Shown here: positions 37,324 through 45,704 of the stretch, in pieces | Numbering within the stretch: the stretch's first letter is position 1 | How the letters are laid out: the number at the start of each line of letters is the position of its first letter | NCBI RefSeq assembly: GCF_027587025.1 | Contig: NZ_JAPPTI010000009.1 | Coordinates: forward strand, 62,001 to 126,000 | Source of the DNA: Vibrio sp. LaRot3 | GTDB taxonomy: Bacteria; Pseudomonadota; Gammaproteobacteria; Enterobacterales; Vibrionaceae | DNA length: 64,000 nt | Direction of reading: 5' to 3' | Translations under genes and position numbers: made by a program | The notes under the pieces: generated by a model | The model's input: only the letters and a program-made list of their open reading frames with translations | Told to the model about the DNA's origin: nothing | The model's database searches: none

Positions 37324-37707
37324 CTAAAACATAGTATTGTTGTGAGCGATCTCATCCGGAACGGTTTGAATGGCATCCCAATGCTCTACGATTTTCCCAT
37401 TATCGTCGAAACGGAAAAAATCCATGGTGACGTACTGATCGCCATCGGGCCAAGTTTGATGGGTATGCAGCGCCACCAGGTCACCTTCTGCTATCGCTCT
37501 AAGGAAACGAATAGACTTATTTGGATACTCGCGGTTCATTCGTTCAAAGTAATCAATAAAGGGTTGTGTGCCATCACCGACCAATGGGTTGTGCTGGATA
37601 TATTGTTCGCCGACGAAGAGTTCAACCGCTTTAGTAGGGTTGCCCAAATAGGCCATTTGGTAAAATTCAATAGCGTTTTGTTTGTTGCTCGCTTGTTGAG
37701 TTGCCAT
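37324..37707 (-). CDS. SnoaL-like / NTF2-fold protein
   Basis: A 127-residue cone-shaped alpha+beta (NTF2-like) protein related to SnoaL aldol cyclases and ketosteroid isomerase; it contains QNAIEFYQMAYLGNPTKAVELFVGEQYIQHNP and the FFRFDDNGKIVEHWD ending typical of the group. Probably a small-molecule isomerase or hydratase. It lies 44 bp downstream of a VOC-family gene and is likely in the same transcript. Confidence 0.82.
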   Translation of the reverse strand: MATQQASNKQNAIEFYQMAYLGNPTKAVELFVGEQYIQHNPLVGDGTQPFIDYFERMNREYPNKSIRFLRAIAEGDLVALHTHQTWPDGDQYVTMDFFRFDDNGKIVEHWDAIQTVPDEIAHNNTMF

Positions 37708-37751
37708 AGTGACTCCGTTGTTTAGAGAGCGCTTACGCGAAGATGGGGGGC

Positions 37752-38132
37752 TTATTTCTGGGAATGAAGCCCTACGGTGTTGCCTTCGGTATCGCTGATA
37801 ACACTGATAAAACCGTATTCACCGATCGGCATTTTAGGAACTTGAACCGCGCCGCCATTGTCAGTCACTCTTGCTTCTTCAACGGCACAATCTTCACAAG
37901 AGAAATACACCAAGGTGCTGTTGCCGCCGGCAGCGACATTGTCCATTTTTACTATCGCACCAGCTGCGCCATAGCCCTCTCCCATATCTGGGAACGCCCA
38001 CATCTCAATCGGTATCCCACCCGGGCTGTCGAGTTTTTCTAATGTGACATTTAGTACGGATTGGTAGAAGGTTTTGGCTCTTTCTATGTCATCCACATAG
38101 ATCTCGAACCAACAAATAGGATTAACTTGCAT
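37752..38132 (-). CDS. VOC-superfamily protein (glyoxalase/dioxygenase fold)
   Basis: A 126-residue vicinal-oxygen-chelate protein: PICWFEIYVDDIERAKTFYQSVL at the start and EYGFISVISDTEGNTVGLHS at the end are diagnostic, with YFSCEDCAVEEARVTDNGG between. Such proteins use a metal to handle small oxygenated compounds. ATG 38132 follows AGAGGT. First gene of a two-gene unit with the SnoaL-like gene; function of the pair unknown, possibly detoxification. Confidence 0.85.
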   Translation of the reverse strand: MQVNPICWFEIYVDDIERAKTFYQSVLNVTLEKLDSPGGIPIEMWAFPDMGEGYGAAGAIVKMDNVAAGGNSTLVYFSCEDCAVEEARVTDNGGAVQVPKMPIGEYGFISVISDTEGNTVGLHSQK

Positions 38133-38227
38133 AGTGACCTCTGCTTTCTGTTGCGTTTCAGTAAGTATATGTAGCCTGATAAAGCACATCGTACTTTTCA
38201 CGTAAGGTCGGCATAGTAGCAATTTGT

Positions 38228-38242
38228 TGATAACAATTATCG
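38228..38242. promoter_or_regulatory. Candidate Fur box upstream of the PchR-type regulator gene
   Basis: TGATAACAATTATCG matches the 7-1-7 Fur consensus TGATAATNATTATCA at 12 of 14 informative positions. It lies 120 bp before the AraC-family start and would place the locus under iron control. Confidence 0.6.
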
Positions 38243-38303
38243 TTTACAGTGTGTGTTGAGCGGAGTAATATCGGTCCAATTGAGCGAAAAATCACCTTGT
38301 TTC

Positions 38304-38318
38304 GGATAGTTGCAGAAT
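38304..38318 (+). promoter_or_regulatory. ACC-N6-CGGATA element before the AraC gene
   Basis: ACC at 38304-38306, six bases, then CGGATA at 38313-38318. The same spaced motif recurs at 41508-41522 between the receptor and ECF genes. It may be the operator of the AraC-type regulator, but two occurrences are weak evidence. Confidence 0.35.
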
Positions 38319-38361
38319 TTTCTTCTATCAATCAAGGGCCGGTAGAAAGGAATGAGTCTAG

Positions 38362-39288
38362 ATGAGTGCTGTAGAGGAACTAGGTCGCGTTTATGATCAG
38401 AACTCCAATCACAATGAGATGAGTAATTTTATTGAGCTTCAATCAGGTTTGACGGTCGGTTTGTTTTCTCGCGCAGACATGGAGCAAATGGACATTGAGT
38501 CCCCTCTACCGAGTAATAAGGATTACATTCATTTGAACCACTTTATCCAAGGTCACTTCAGTGCCACCGTCAAAGGCAAAAACCTCAACTGTGACAGTGG
38601 TTATATCAATATGGGCTTTTCGGATGGGGAGATGTTCCATGTTCAAGATAGTGATGATTTTTGTAATCTAGAGATTATGGTACGGCCTGAGGTTCTTTAT
38701 TCATTAGCGGGGGAAGAGCTAACAGGAATTAACTTCGATAAAGATATGGAGTTCTTTATTCGCCAAGGTCGTTCGAGCCAACAAGTTAACTCGTCAGTGA
38801 GTCGTGTCATTACACTGATGAAGCAGCAAATTAAACATCCATTGCTGCTGCATTCTGCCATCCTTGAATACCTGTATTGGCATTTACAAGCACTTAAACC
38901 GGCGAACACGAAAGAGTTTTTGTCTACACGTGAGAAGCGGCAGTTAGCCGTTGCTAAAGATTGCTTATTGTCAGATTTGAGCTCTGCCCCAACCATTGCG
39001 GAGTTGGCGAAAACCGTCGGTGTGAACCAATGTAAGTTGAAGAAAGGTTTCAAAGAACTGTTTGGAACGAGTGTCTATGCCTGCTTTCAAGAAGAGCGCA
39101 TGAAACGGGCGATGGAACTGTTGAAACACCACAATGTGACTGAGACGGCAGTGGCGTTGGGCTATAGCAACATCAGTCATTTTAGTACGGCTTTTCGCAA
39201 GCAATATGGTGTGCTACCTAATAATGCTCGGCGCGAGCTAATGTATGATTTTAAGTTTAATCAGCATGAGTTAGGCGTTAATACCTGA
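38362..39288 (+). CDS. AraC-family regulator, PchR/YbtA-like
   Basis: A 308-residue AraC-type activator. The C-terminal double HTH (about 205-300) contains TIAELAKTVGVNQCKLKKGFKELFG-type sequence, FQEERMKRAMELL and VALGYSNISHFSTAFRKQYG. This KL-x-x-GF-x-x-xFG, then FQExR, pattern is that of PchR/YbtA regulators, which respond to an iron-siderophore complex. The N-terminal half is a degenerate effector domain. It faces away from the VOC gene, has a good Fur box upstream, and is convergent with a TonB-dependent receptor gene, so it most likely activates receptor and ECF transporter genes when iron is short and the cognate ligand is present. Confidence 0.85.
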   Translation: MSAVEELGRVYDQNSNHNEMSNFIELQSGLTVGLFSRADMEQMDIESPLPSNKDYIHLNHFIQGHFSATVKGKNLNCDSGYINMGFSDGEMFHVQDSDDFCNLEIMVRPEVLYSLAGEELTGINFDKDMEFFIRQGRSSQQVNSSVSRVITLMKQQIKHPLLLHSAILEYLYWHLQALKPANTKEFLSTREKRQLAVAKDCLLSDLSSAPTIAELAKTVGVNQCKLKKGFKELFGTSVYACFQEERMKRAMELLKHHNVTETAVALGYSNISHFSTAFRKQYGVLPNNARRELMYDFKFNQHELGVNT

Positions 39289-39303
39289 GCTTCAATATCA
39301 AGT

Positions 39304-39342
39304 CGCCAGTGAGTTTGAGCAGCCAAACCCACTGGCGTTTTT
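39304..39342. terminator. Terminator between the AraC gene and the TonB receptor gene
   Basis: Stem cgccagtg/cactggcg plus gtttg/caaac, one internal mismatch, 6-nt loop, TTTTT tail; serves the convergent pair. Confidence 0.8.
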
Positions 39343-39343
39343 A

Positions 39344-41395
39344 TTAGAAGTTAAGTTTTGCTTTTACCCCAACAAATCGAGGCTCGCCCGCGGCTTTAGC
39401 TGCATTGAACATCGAAGTTGAATACTCTTCATCGGTTAAGTTTCGTCCGTACAAGTATACTGCCCAATCATGAGTTCGGTAGCCGACTTGAGCATTGAAT
39501 ATTGCATAGCTGCCTTGCTCAAAGGTATTGGCTTCGTTCATAAACTGCGCGCCGTAGAATGAAACATCTGCCCCGACAAAGATACCAACAGGCTGACCAT
39601 AGTTAGATCCAAGAGAAACAGTGTATTCGTTGGTATAAGGCAGTTTGTTACCTGTGTAATCGCCGCCTGCACCATTCGAGAAATCATCAAATTCATATTC
39701 AAACAAATAACTGGCGTTCATGAACATGGATAAGCCGTTGAGTGGGCTGGCCAGTAACTCCATTTCAATTCCGCTACTGTGCGCTTCGGCGGCATTTTGC
39801 TTCAAGTAACCACTTGGGTAGTTTGGATGAGGCACGTCGACTTGGATGTCTGTCCAACCGATGTAATAAATAGCAGTGTTGAGCTCTACGTTGCGAGAGA
39901 GTCGTTCTTTATGACCTAGTTCATAGGTCGTGCTGTATTCGGGGTCAACCGCATTGCTGACCAGTGGCGCTTCTACCATTACATTGTTGTAGTCACCGGC
40001 TTTATAGCCTCGTGAAACGGATAGGTAACTATGTCGGGTATCGGTCGGCTTCCAGCTTAAAGAGGCGGAAGGAAGCACTGCAAACCAGTCATCGTCAAAG
40101 CTCAGAGCAGTTGTCGGCATGCCCATACTATTACTGTCTTTCCAATCGAGCGATTTTTCATCGTAATCAAGGCGCAATCGGCCTGTGAGTTCAAAGTTAC
40201 CCATTGGGTAGATCACTTGACCAAACAGTGCCGCATTAAACATTTCGATGGTGCTGTCTTGAGACATTTTTACACCTGGTGGCATAAACCACATGCCTGC
40301 ATCACTACCAAAGTTTACGTTGGTGTTGGTGTCCACTTCTTCACGCATTAAGAATGCACCGACTAGCCAATTCACGTCGCCTTGAGTGGTGCCGTGTAAG
40401 CGTAATTCTTCGGAGAAGGATTGAGTAGACTCATCAAAATCGGCAAAGCTGATATCGTACTGAGAGAAATCCCAGTCATGCAAAAAACCGTAACTGGAAT
40501 CGGTGTAGCTTGTGATGGAAGTTAGAGTGGTACTGGCTGAGAGCTCTTTTTCTATGGTGAAAATACCTGTGAACAAATCACCAGTGTTGTAGCCCGGCTC
40601 GTTATTGGAGGGCTTAAACCCACCACCAAGCACGTAGTTGTCAAAGCCGCTATCGTAGGAATCGGCGATTAAATCAAATGCGATTTTGAGTTGATCAGTG
40701 TTGTAGATGTCAAACTTAGCATGAACGGAGTATTGCTCGTTGTCGTTGGTGTCGTCTCTATTGAGCGTGCTATTTTCGAAATATCCGTCACTGGATTTAT
40801 ATTGCGCAGCAATGCGAGCGGCACTGTATTCGCCAAGGTCACCCCCGATAGCGGTTTCTACGTTATAACTATTAAAGCTACCGTAATCGGCTTGAATGTA
40901 ATTTTCGTAGCCATCCATTGGGCGGCGAGTTTCAACTTTAATCAAACCTGCAAGCGTATTTCGACCGTAAAGCGCCCCTTGCCCCCCTTTAATTACTTCA
41001 ACTTGCGCTGCATCTAACAATATATTCGGATTAACATAAGGAATGGTAACGCCATCAATATTTATATTGTAGATCTTGTTCATTGTGGTGGTGCCGCCAA
41101 TGCCACGATAAACAAAGTAAGCGGTATGGTTGTCTGCTTTTAAATAGTTCATTCCGGGAGTGAGTTGAGCAATATCTGTCGTTTGTTTGATATTCAGCTC
41201 TTCTAAATCAGTATCAGAGTAGATATTTAACGATGCGGGAATATCTTGTTTACTCTGTTCAATTTTTTGTGCTGAAACGACGATGGTTTCCATCACGCTA
41301 GAGTCAGATTCCGATGATGAGTAGGCGTAAGTTGTTGTGAGTAATAAGCTGATTGATATTGCTTGTGCGAGTCCTGTCTTGCGTAGATTGGTCAC
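39344..41395 (-). CDS. TonB-dependent outer-membrane receptor (FyuA-like class)
   Basis: About 683 residues. A signal peptide is followed by the TonB box region (SSVMETIVVSAQK), a plug domain (about 60-170, with VYRGIGGTTTMNKIYNINIDGV and VEVIKGGQGALYGRNTLAGLIKVETRRP), and a 22-strand barrel ending in FVGVKAKLNF with the terminal Phe required for assembly. Overall layout resembles FyuA, the yersiniabactin receptor. The track-length frame begins at GTG 41413, but the GTG at 41395 has GAGGGAATC before it, which would be a ribosome site; both are possible. It shares its upstream region with a divergent ECF transporter operon. Ligand unknown; an iron-siderophore or other metal chelate is likely. 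Confidence 0.88.
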   Translation of the reverse strand: MTNLRKTGLAQAISISLLLTTTYAYSSSESDSSVMETIVVSAQKIEQSKQDIPASLNIYSDTDLEELNIKQTTDIAQLTPGMNYLKADNHTAYFVYRGIGGTTTMNKIYNINIDGVTIPYVNPNILLDAAQVEVIKGGQGALYGRNTLAGLIKVETRRPMDGYENYIQADYGSFNSYNVETAIGGDLGEYSAARIAAQYKSSDGYFENSTLNRDDTNDNEQYSVHAKFDIYNTDQLKIAFDLIADSYDSGFDNYVLGGGFKPSNNEPGYNTGDLFTGIFTIEKELSASTTLTSITSYTDSSYGFLHDWDFSQYDISFADFDESTQSFSEELRLHGTTQGDVNWLVGAFLMREEVDTNTNVNFGSDAGMWFMPPGVKMSQDSTIEMFNAALFGQVIYPMGNFELTGRLRLDYDEKSLDWKDSNSMGMPTTALSFDDDWFAVLPSASLSWKPTDTRHSYLSVSRGYKAGDYNNVMVEAPLVSNAVDPEYSTTYELGHKERLSRNVELNTAIYYIGWTDIQVDVPHPNYPSGYLKQNAAEAHSSGIEMELLASPLNGLSMFMNASYLFEYEFDDFSNGAGGDYTGNKLPYTNEYTVSLGSNYGQPVGIFVGADVSFYGAQFMNEANTFEQGSYAIFNAQVGYRTHDWAVYLYGRNLTDEEYSTSMFNAAKAAGEPRFVGVKAKLNF

Positions 41396-41507
41396 TGCTG
41401 ATTCCCTCTTCACAGACCTGTTTGGCCTGCATAACCACTATTTAGGTGAATGTGTATGTGAAAAATAATCGTCTTTAAATTCTCCAATAGGTGATGAATT
41501 TCCGACT

Positions 41508-41522
41508 ACCCCAAAACGGATA
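41508..41522 (+). promoter_or_regulatory. ACC-N6-CGGATA element in the receptor/ECF divergent promoter
   Basis: Second copy of the spaced motif seen before the AraC gene, located between the receptor gene and the ECF S-component gene. No convincing Fur box was found in this gap, which fits indirect Fur control through the regulator. Confidence 0.35.
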
Positions 41523-41660
41523 TCAATGCCCGCTTCGGAACTAATATTTATTTTGTCAACAATTAGGGTTCTTTTTATTCTTTGAAGCCAATAAGCTGTG
41601 AGCACTGAATATATCGATAAGGGTAATTTAAATTACCGGTTAGTTAACCAAGGATATGGC

Positions 41661-42242
41661 ATGACCTTTAATTTGAGTCCGAAAGATCTGAGTACCGTGG
41701 CTATTTACTCAGTGCTATTTTTTGTATTAATGATCGCAATTGGCTGGGTAGGGTTTATCCCGATATTTATCCCTCTTCTAGCGGCTTTAGCTCCCCTGTT
41801 CGGTGGGTTGATCTTTATGCTGTTCCTTATGCGAGTCAATAAATTTGGCATGGTCACATTATTGGGTTTTGTAAATGGCCTACTAATGTTTGTGGCTGGT
41901 ATGGGGTATTGGGTGGTTTTGACAGGCGCTGTGTTTGGTTTGCTGGCCGATTTACTTTTGAAGCGTAGTGATTACCGACAACTTAAGCACAGCATCACCG
42001 CTTACAGTGTATTTAGCTTGTGGGTGATTGGAAACTTTTTACCTTTTTATCTTTCACGAGAAAGCTATTTTTCAATGATCTCCAAGGGCTATGGTGAAGA
42101 ATATGCTCAAAGCCTTAGTGTGTTAATGCCATATTGGCTTCTGCCCGTATTGGTTGTTGGTGCAATGGTGTGTGGTTATATCGGTGCAAAGGTTGGCTCA
42201 AAACTTCTTAACAAGCAGTTAAGCCGTGCAGGAGTGGTGTAG
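41661..42242 (+). CDS. ECF transporter S component, MptD/Trep_Strep family
   Basis: A 193-residue substrate-binding membrane subunit with six predicted helices (FNLSPKDLSTVAIYSVLFFVLMIAIGWVGFIPIF-like start, PLLAALAPLFGGLIFMLFLMRV). It matches the MptD/Trep_Strep S-component class, whose members are assigned to diverse ligands, including heme in streptococci. ATG 41661 has AAGGATATGGC upstream; an in-frame GTG at 41598 is less likely. First gene of an S-T-A operon; the T gene starts 8 bp after its stop. Confidence 0.82.
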   Translation: MTFNLSPKDLSTVAIYSVLFFVLMIAIGWVGFIPIFIPLLAALAPLFGGLIFMLFLMRVNKFGMVTLLGFVNGLLMFVAGMGYWVVLTGAVFGLLADLLLKRSDYRQLKHSITAYSVFSLWVIGNFLPFYLSRESYFSMISKGYGEEYAQSLSVLMPYWLLPVLVVGAMVCGYIGAKVGSKLLNKQLSRAGVV

Positions 42243-42250
42243 GTTTCGCG

Positions 42251-43030
42251 ATGGCTGAAACACCAATTTTAGAGCCGAGAAACAATCAGCTTTCTCGACC
42301 GAAATCGGCAATGACCGTACCGCAAGAGAAAAGTAGCCGAGTCGATCCTCGCAGTAAAATTTTGCTATTGCTGTGTGTCAGCGTCATCTTGGTGGGTGGC
42401 GCTGGTGGAGATCAAGTCGCAAAAAGCGCTTATTTGCTGTTAGCAGCCCTGCCCATGTTGGTATTAATGTTAGAAGGCTACTGGAAGAGCGGTTTATTTT
42501 TATCCTCACTGTTTGGCTTTTTTGCATGGGTAGCAATCACTGTTGTTCCCAGCCTTGAAGGAGATAGCCAAATTGCTGTGATGGGCATGGTTGTGTTTTG
42601 TACTCGAATTTTGCCAGCGGCGGCCAGTTTTAGTTTATTGATGACCATTCCTGTTTCAGAGCTGGTTTCTGCCTTGTATCGGTTTAAGCTTCCCGTTGCT
42701 TTGATTACCGTTTTGGTCATTATCCTGCGATTTTTCCCGTGTGTATTGAGTGAGTTTGTCGCTATTGAGCGTAGTGTGCGTATGCGAGGGCTAGCATTGG
42801 GCAATGGTAGTTTGAAAACTGCGGTATTTAGTCGATTGCTGCCTTTTCTTAGTAACACGTTACGCATAGGTGATGAACTTTCTGCTGCTGCGATCAGCCG
42901 TGGTTTAGGCGCAAAAAAGCGTCGTACCAACTATTACCAAACACGTTTTTCTTGGTTTGATTTACCGATTTTGGCTGTAATTGTGATGAATGTACTGTTG
43001 GCAATTACATCGCTGTGGGTGATGCCATGA
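42251..43030 (+). CDS. ECF transporter T component (CbiQ/EcfT family)
   Basis: A 259-residue membrane scaffold of the EcfT/CbiQ family. The N-terminal SRVDPRSKILLLL motif and the coupling motifs VRMRGLALGNG and AAISRGLGAKKRR, which contact the ATPases, are intact. The last base positions overlap the ATPase start (ATGA), as usual for coupled subunits. It links the S component to ATP hydrolysis. Confidence 0.9.
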   Translation: MAETPILEPRNNQLSRPKSAMTVPQEKSSRVDPRSKILLLLCVSVILVGGAGGDQVAKSAYLLLAALPMLVLMLEGYWKSGLFLSSLFGFFAWVAITVVPSLEGDSQIAVMGMVVFCTRILPAAASFSLLMTIPVSELVSALYRFKLPVALITVLVIILRFFPCVLSEFVAIERSVRMRGLALGNGSLKTAVFSRLLPFLSNTLRIGDELSAAAISRGLGAKKRRTNYYQTRFSWFDLPILAVIVMNVLLAITSLWVMP

Positions 43031-44529
43031 GTAAACTGTGTTTTAAAGAGTTTAGCTTTCGTTATGCGGCAAGCTCACATGCCCATCCGACATTGCAAAC
43101 CATTAACTTGACCATACATTCCGGGGAATGCGTGCTGTTAACCGGAGGTTCTGGTTCAGGGAAAAGCACACTAATTCGGGCGATGAATGGCCTTATTCCT
43201 AACTTCTACGATGGTGGCATTAGTGGTCAACTTTACCTCGATGGTGAAGATCTATCGAGTATCCCTGAAGCTGCTTTGTACCAAAAGGTCGCCACGGTTT
43301 ATCAAAACCCACGTAGCCAATTTTTTACTAATAAAATTGGTAGTGAACTGGTATTCAGTGCGGAAAACTTCGCACTAGAGCGCTCTAAGACAGAGAGGTG
43401 GCTAAAGCAAACCCTAGAACAATTTCAATTAGAAGGCCGGGAGCATGACAAGCTTGATTTTTTATCGAGTGGAGAAAAGCAGCGGGTTGCTTGTGCTTCT
43501 GCCAGTTTGATGCAGCCGGAAGTTATTCTGCTTGATGAGCCAAGTGCCAATTTGGATGCCAAGGCTGCCCAAATGTTGGCTCAGGCCATTGCATATTGGA
43601 AACAACAAGGTATGACGGTGGTCGTGGCGGAGCATCGTAGTGCTTACCTTGATGGTTTAGTGGATAGGCAAGTTCATCTTGAGAATGGTCGAATTACACA
43701 AGTGATTACTGATAGTTTTTATCAGGCTCCCGCATCGAATACATTTCTGGGCAAGCAAATTAGCAAGTTATCGGATGTTCGCTCGGAGCGTATTTCATCT
43801 GAAGAGAACTGGTTGATCAGCCCTCGTTCGAGTTTGTTTTCAAGAGCGTTGAAACAGGTTAAAACCCATCGTATTGTTAAGTCTTCCATCGTGGCGGTAG
43901 TTGGTGAAAATGGTGCGGGAAAAAGTAGTTTATTTCGTCAGTTGTGCGGTCTAGATAAAGGGGTAGTTCAACTTGCTGATCAGCATGGAGTCCTGAAAGG
44001 AAAAGAGCTTCGTCGGCGCTGTTTCTTTGTCGATCAAGAAGTCAATCGTCAATTGTTGTGTGACTCCGTATTAGAAGAAGTGATGCTTAATATGCCGAGC
44101 GATGATGAATCACAAGCAATATCGATTCTTAATGAGTTAGATCTCGGGCATTTGAGAGAGGCTCATCCGCTAGCCATTTCTGGTGGCCAAAAGCAGCGAT
44201 TAGCATTAGCGACAGCGGTTGCTGCCAAGCGAGAGTTTACCGTATTAGATGAACCCACGAGTGGGTTAGATAGTGCCAACGTCGTACGTGTGAGCAAGCA
44301 AATTGCTAGGCTGCGTGAAAATGGCAGCACAGTAATCATCATCAGCCACGACCCAGAGCTATTGCTGGGGTGCTGTGAGTGGGCGATACATATCAACCAG
44401 CGGAATATTGACCAGATTTACCGTCTGGATGATTCTGGCAACAAGCGTTTATTGCGGTTTATGCAGCTTGTTAACACAGAGGAAATGGTAGATAACCGAA
44501 CGCACCGAAATGCTTTGACGGTTAATTAG
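43027..44529 (+). CDS. ECF transporter duplicated ATPase (EcfA-EcfA' fusion)
   Basis: A 500-residue fusion of two ABC ATPase domains. Domain 1: Walker A GGSGSGKST near residue 40, signature FLSSGEKQRVACAS, Walker B VILLDEPSANLD. Domain 2: Walker A GENGAGKSS near 300, signature ISGGQKQRLALA, Walker B FTVLDEPTSGLD. The frame opens at GTG 43015, but the ATG at 43027 overlaps the T-component stop and is preferred. Single-chain ATPase is the group II ECF arrangement, in which each operon has its own energiser. No terminator is obvious after it. Confidence 0.92.
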   Translation: MSKLCFKEFSFRYAASSHAHPTLQTINLTIHSGECVLLTGGSGSGKSTLIRAMNGLIPNFYDGGISGQLYLDGEDLSSIPEAALYQKVATVYQNPRSQFFTNKIGSELVFSAENFALERSKTERWLKQTLEQFQLEGREHDKLDFLSSGEKQRVACASASLMQPEVILLDEPSANLDAKAAQMLAQAIAYWKQQGMTVVVAEHRSAYLDGLVDRQVHLENGRITQVITDSFYQAPASNTFLGKQISKLSDVRSERISSEENWLISPRSSLFSRALKQVKTHRIVKSSIVAVVGENGAGKSSLFRQLCGLDKGVVQLADQHGVLKGKELRRRCFFVDQEVNRQLLCDSVLEEVMLNMPSDDESQAISILNELDLGHLREAHPLAISGGQKQRLALATAVAAKREFTVLDEPTSGLDSANVVRVSKQIARLRENGSTVIIISHDPELLLGCCEWAIHINQRNIDQIYRLDDSGNKRLLRFMQLVNTEEMVDNRTHRNALTVN

Positions 44530-44631
44530 TACTTCTCGTTTTGCTGAACAGGTCATTTTTACACGCTGATTGCTTTATTTGCGTAGGTTGTCTCGATAAA
44601 ATAAGCGCAAATTTTCTAGATCGGAATCATC

Positions 44632-45153
44632 ATGGCAAAACTAACACTGCAAGAGCAAATGCTAAAAGCGGGCTTGGTTAACGAGAAAAAGCTTAAGAAA
44701 GCGAAGAAAGGCTCTAAGAAATCACGAGTACAAGCTCGTGAAGTCAAAGCGGCGGTTGAAGAGAACAAACGTCAGCAGCAAGAGCGTGATAAAGAGCTGA
44801 GCAACCAGCAAAAAGAGCAGCGTCTAAGTAAAGAAATTAAGGCGCAAATCAAGCAGTTGATCGAGATGAACAAGATCGATCTGAAAGATGGTGAGATCAA
44901 ATATAACTTTACTGACGGCACTTTGGTTAAAGTGCTTTATGTAGAAGAGTTAGTTCAGACTCAATTGGCAAAAGGCATCTTGTCTATTGCGCGTTATGAA
45001 GAGGGCTATGTGGTTATTCCGAGTGCGGTAGCCAACAAGATAGCTCAACGCGATGAAGAGACCATCATTGAACTTAATACGTCATCTTCCGATGAGATTG
45101 ATGAAGACGACCCATATGCAGATTTCGTCGTGCCTGATGACCTAATGTGGTAA
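44632..45153 (+). CDS. DUF2058 family protein (YaiL-like)
   Basis: A 173-residue protein. The first half is a highly charged coiled coil, rich in Lys/Arg/Gln (MAKLTLQEQMLKAGLVNEKKLKK onward), and the second half is a small beta domain (KYNFTDGTLVKVLYVEE, GYVVIPSAVANKI). It matches the DUF2058/YaiL family, sometimes called nucleoprotein or polynucleotide-associated protein. RNA or ribosome association is plausible but unproven. ATG 44632 is clear; terminator follows. Confidence 0.85.
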   Translation: MAKLTLQEQMLKAGLVNEKKLKKAKKGSKKSRVQAREVKAAVEENKRQQQERDKELSNQQKEQRLSKEIKAQIKQLIEMNKIDLKDGEIKYNFTDGTLVKVLYVEELVQTQLAKGILSIARYEEGYVVIPSAVANKIAQRDEETIIELNTSSSDEIDEDDPYADFVVPDDLMW

Positions 45154-45176
45154 TTGTTGTATATGACTCTGAGAAA

Positions 45177-45198
45177 GCCTCCATTTTGGAGGCTTCTT
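45177..45198 (+). terminator. Terminator after the DUF2058 gene
   Basis: Perfect 7-bp stem gcctcca/tggaggc with a 3-nt loop and a TTCTTTG tail. Confidence 0.7.
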
Positions 45199-45338
45199 TG
45201 TTCTGCGGAGCGGATTAGCGTTAAATGAGTAAACCACAGCCAAGGTTAGAGCTATATTCAATGGAACATCGATATATTGCTTGGTTTGTGACTACTTACC
45301 TGACACACTTAGCGAGCATTTTAAATTAGGCAATCATT

Positions 45339-45578
45339 ATGAAACTTTTAGTTCGCAATCTAGAGCGCACAACAACAGAACAAGATATTCGAGTTTTGTT
45401 CTCAACTCACGGTACAGTTACTGAGTGTAACTTGGTGTTAGACCAAGAGACTGGCCTTTCAAAAGGCTTCGCATTTGTTGAAATGCCTGACGAAGATGAA
45501 GCAAAAGCTGCGGTTGAAGCGTTAAATTTGTCGACGCTAGCTAAGAGCAAGATCCGAGTTAAATACGCTCAAAATTGA
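45339..45578 (+). CDS. Single-RRM RNA-binding protein
   Basis: A 79-residue protein that is little more than one RNA-recognition motif: RNP2 KLLVRNL at the start and RNP1 KGFAFVEM near residue 47, with the aromatic residues expected to stack on bases. Short RRM proteins of this type in cyanobacteria and some gammaproteobacteria are cold-induced RNA chaperones. It stands alone with a terminator after it. Confidence 0.88.
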   Translation: MKLLVRNLERTTTEQDIRVLFSTHGTVTECNLVLDQETGLSKGFAFVEMPDEDEAKAAVEALNLSTLAKSKIRVKYAQN

Positions 45579-45630
45579 TTGAATATAGAGCGAGTTAAAC
45601 GGTTTTTCTCGCTCCATATAATTGAATTTA

Positions 45631-45663
45631 AAAGGGCAGAGCTTAATTGAGCTCTGCCTTTTG
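45631..45663. terminator. Bidirectional terminator between the RRM gene and proV
   Basis: Perfect 9-bp stem ggcagagct/agctctgcc with a 6-nt loop, A run on the left and TTTT on the right, between convergent genes. Confidence 0.85.
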
Positions 45664-45704
45664 CGTTATGGCGAGTCGCATTCGTTAGGTTCGCGGCTCT
45701 TTTG

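Noticed and set aside
41396..41660. Fur box in the receptor/ECF divergent promoter
   Set aside because: Stretches such as tgaaaaataatcgtc match the Fur consensus poorly; not called.
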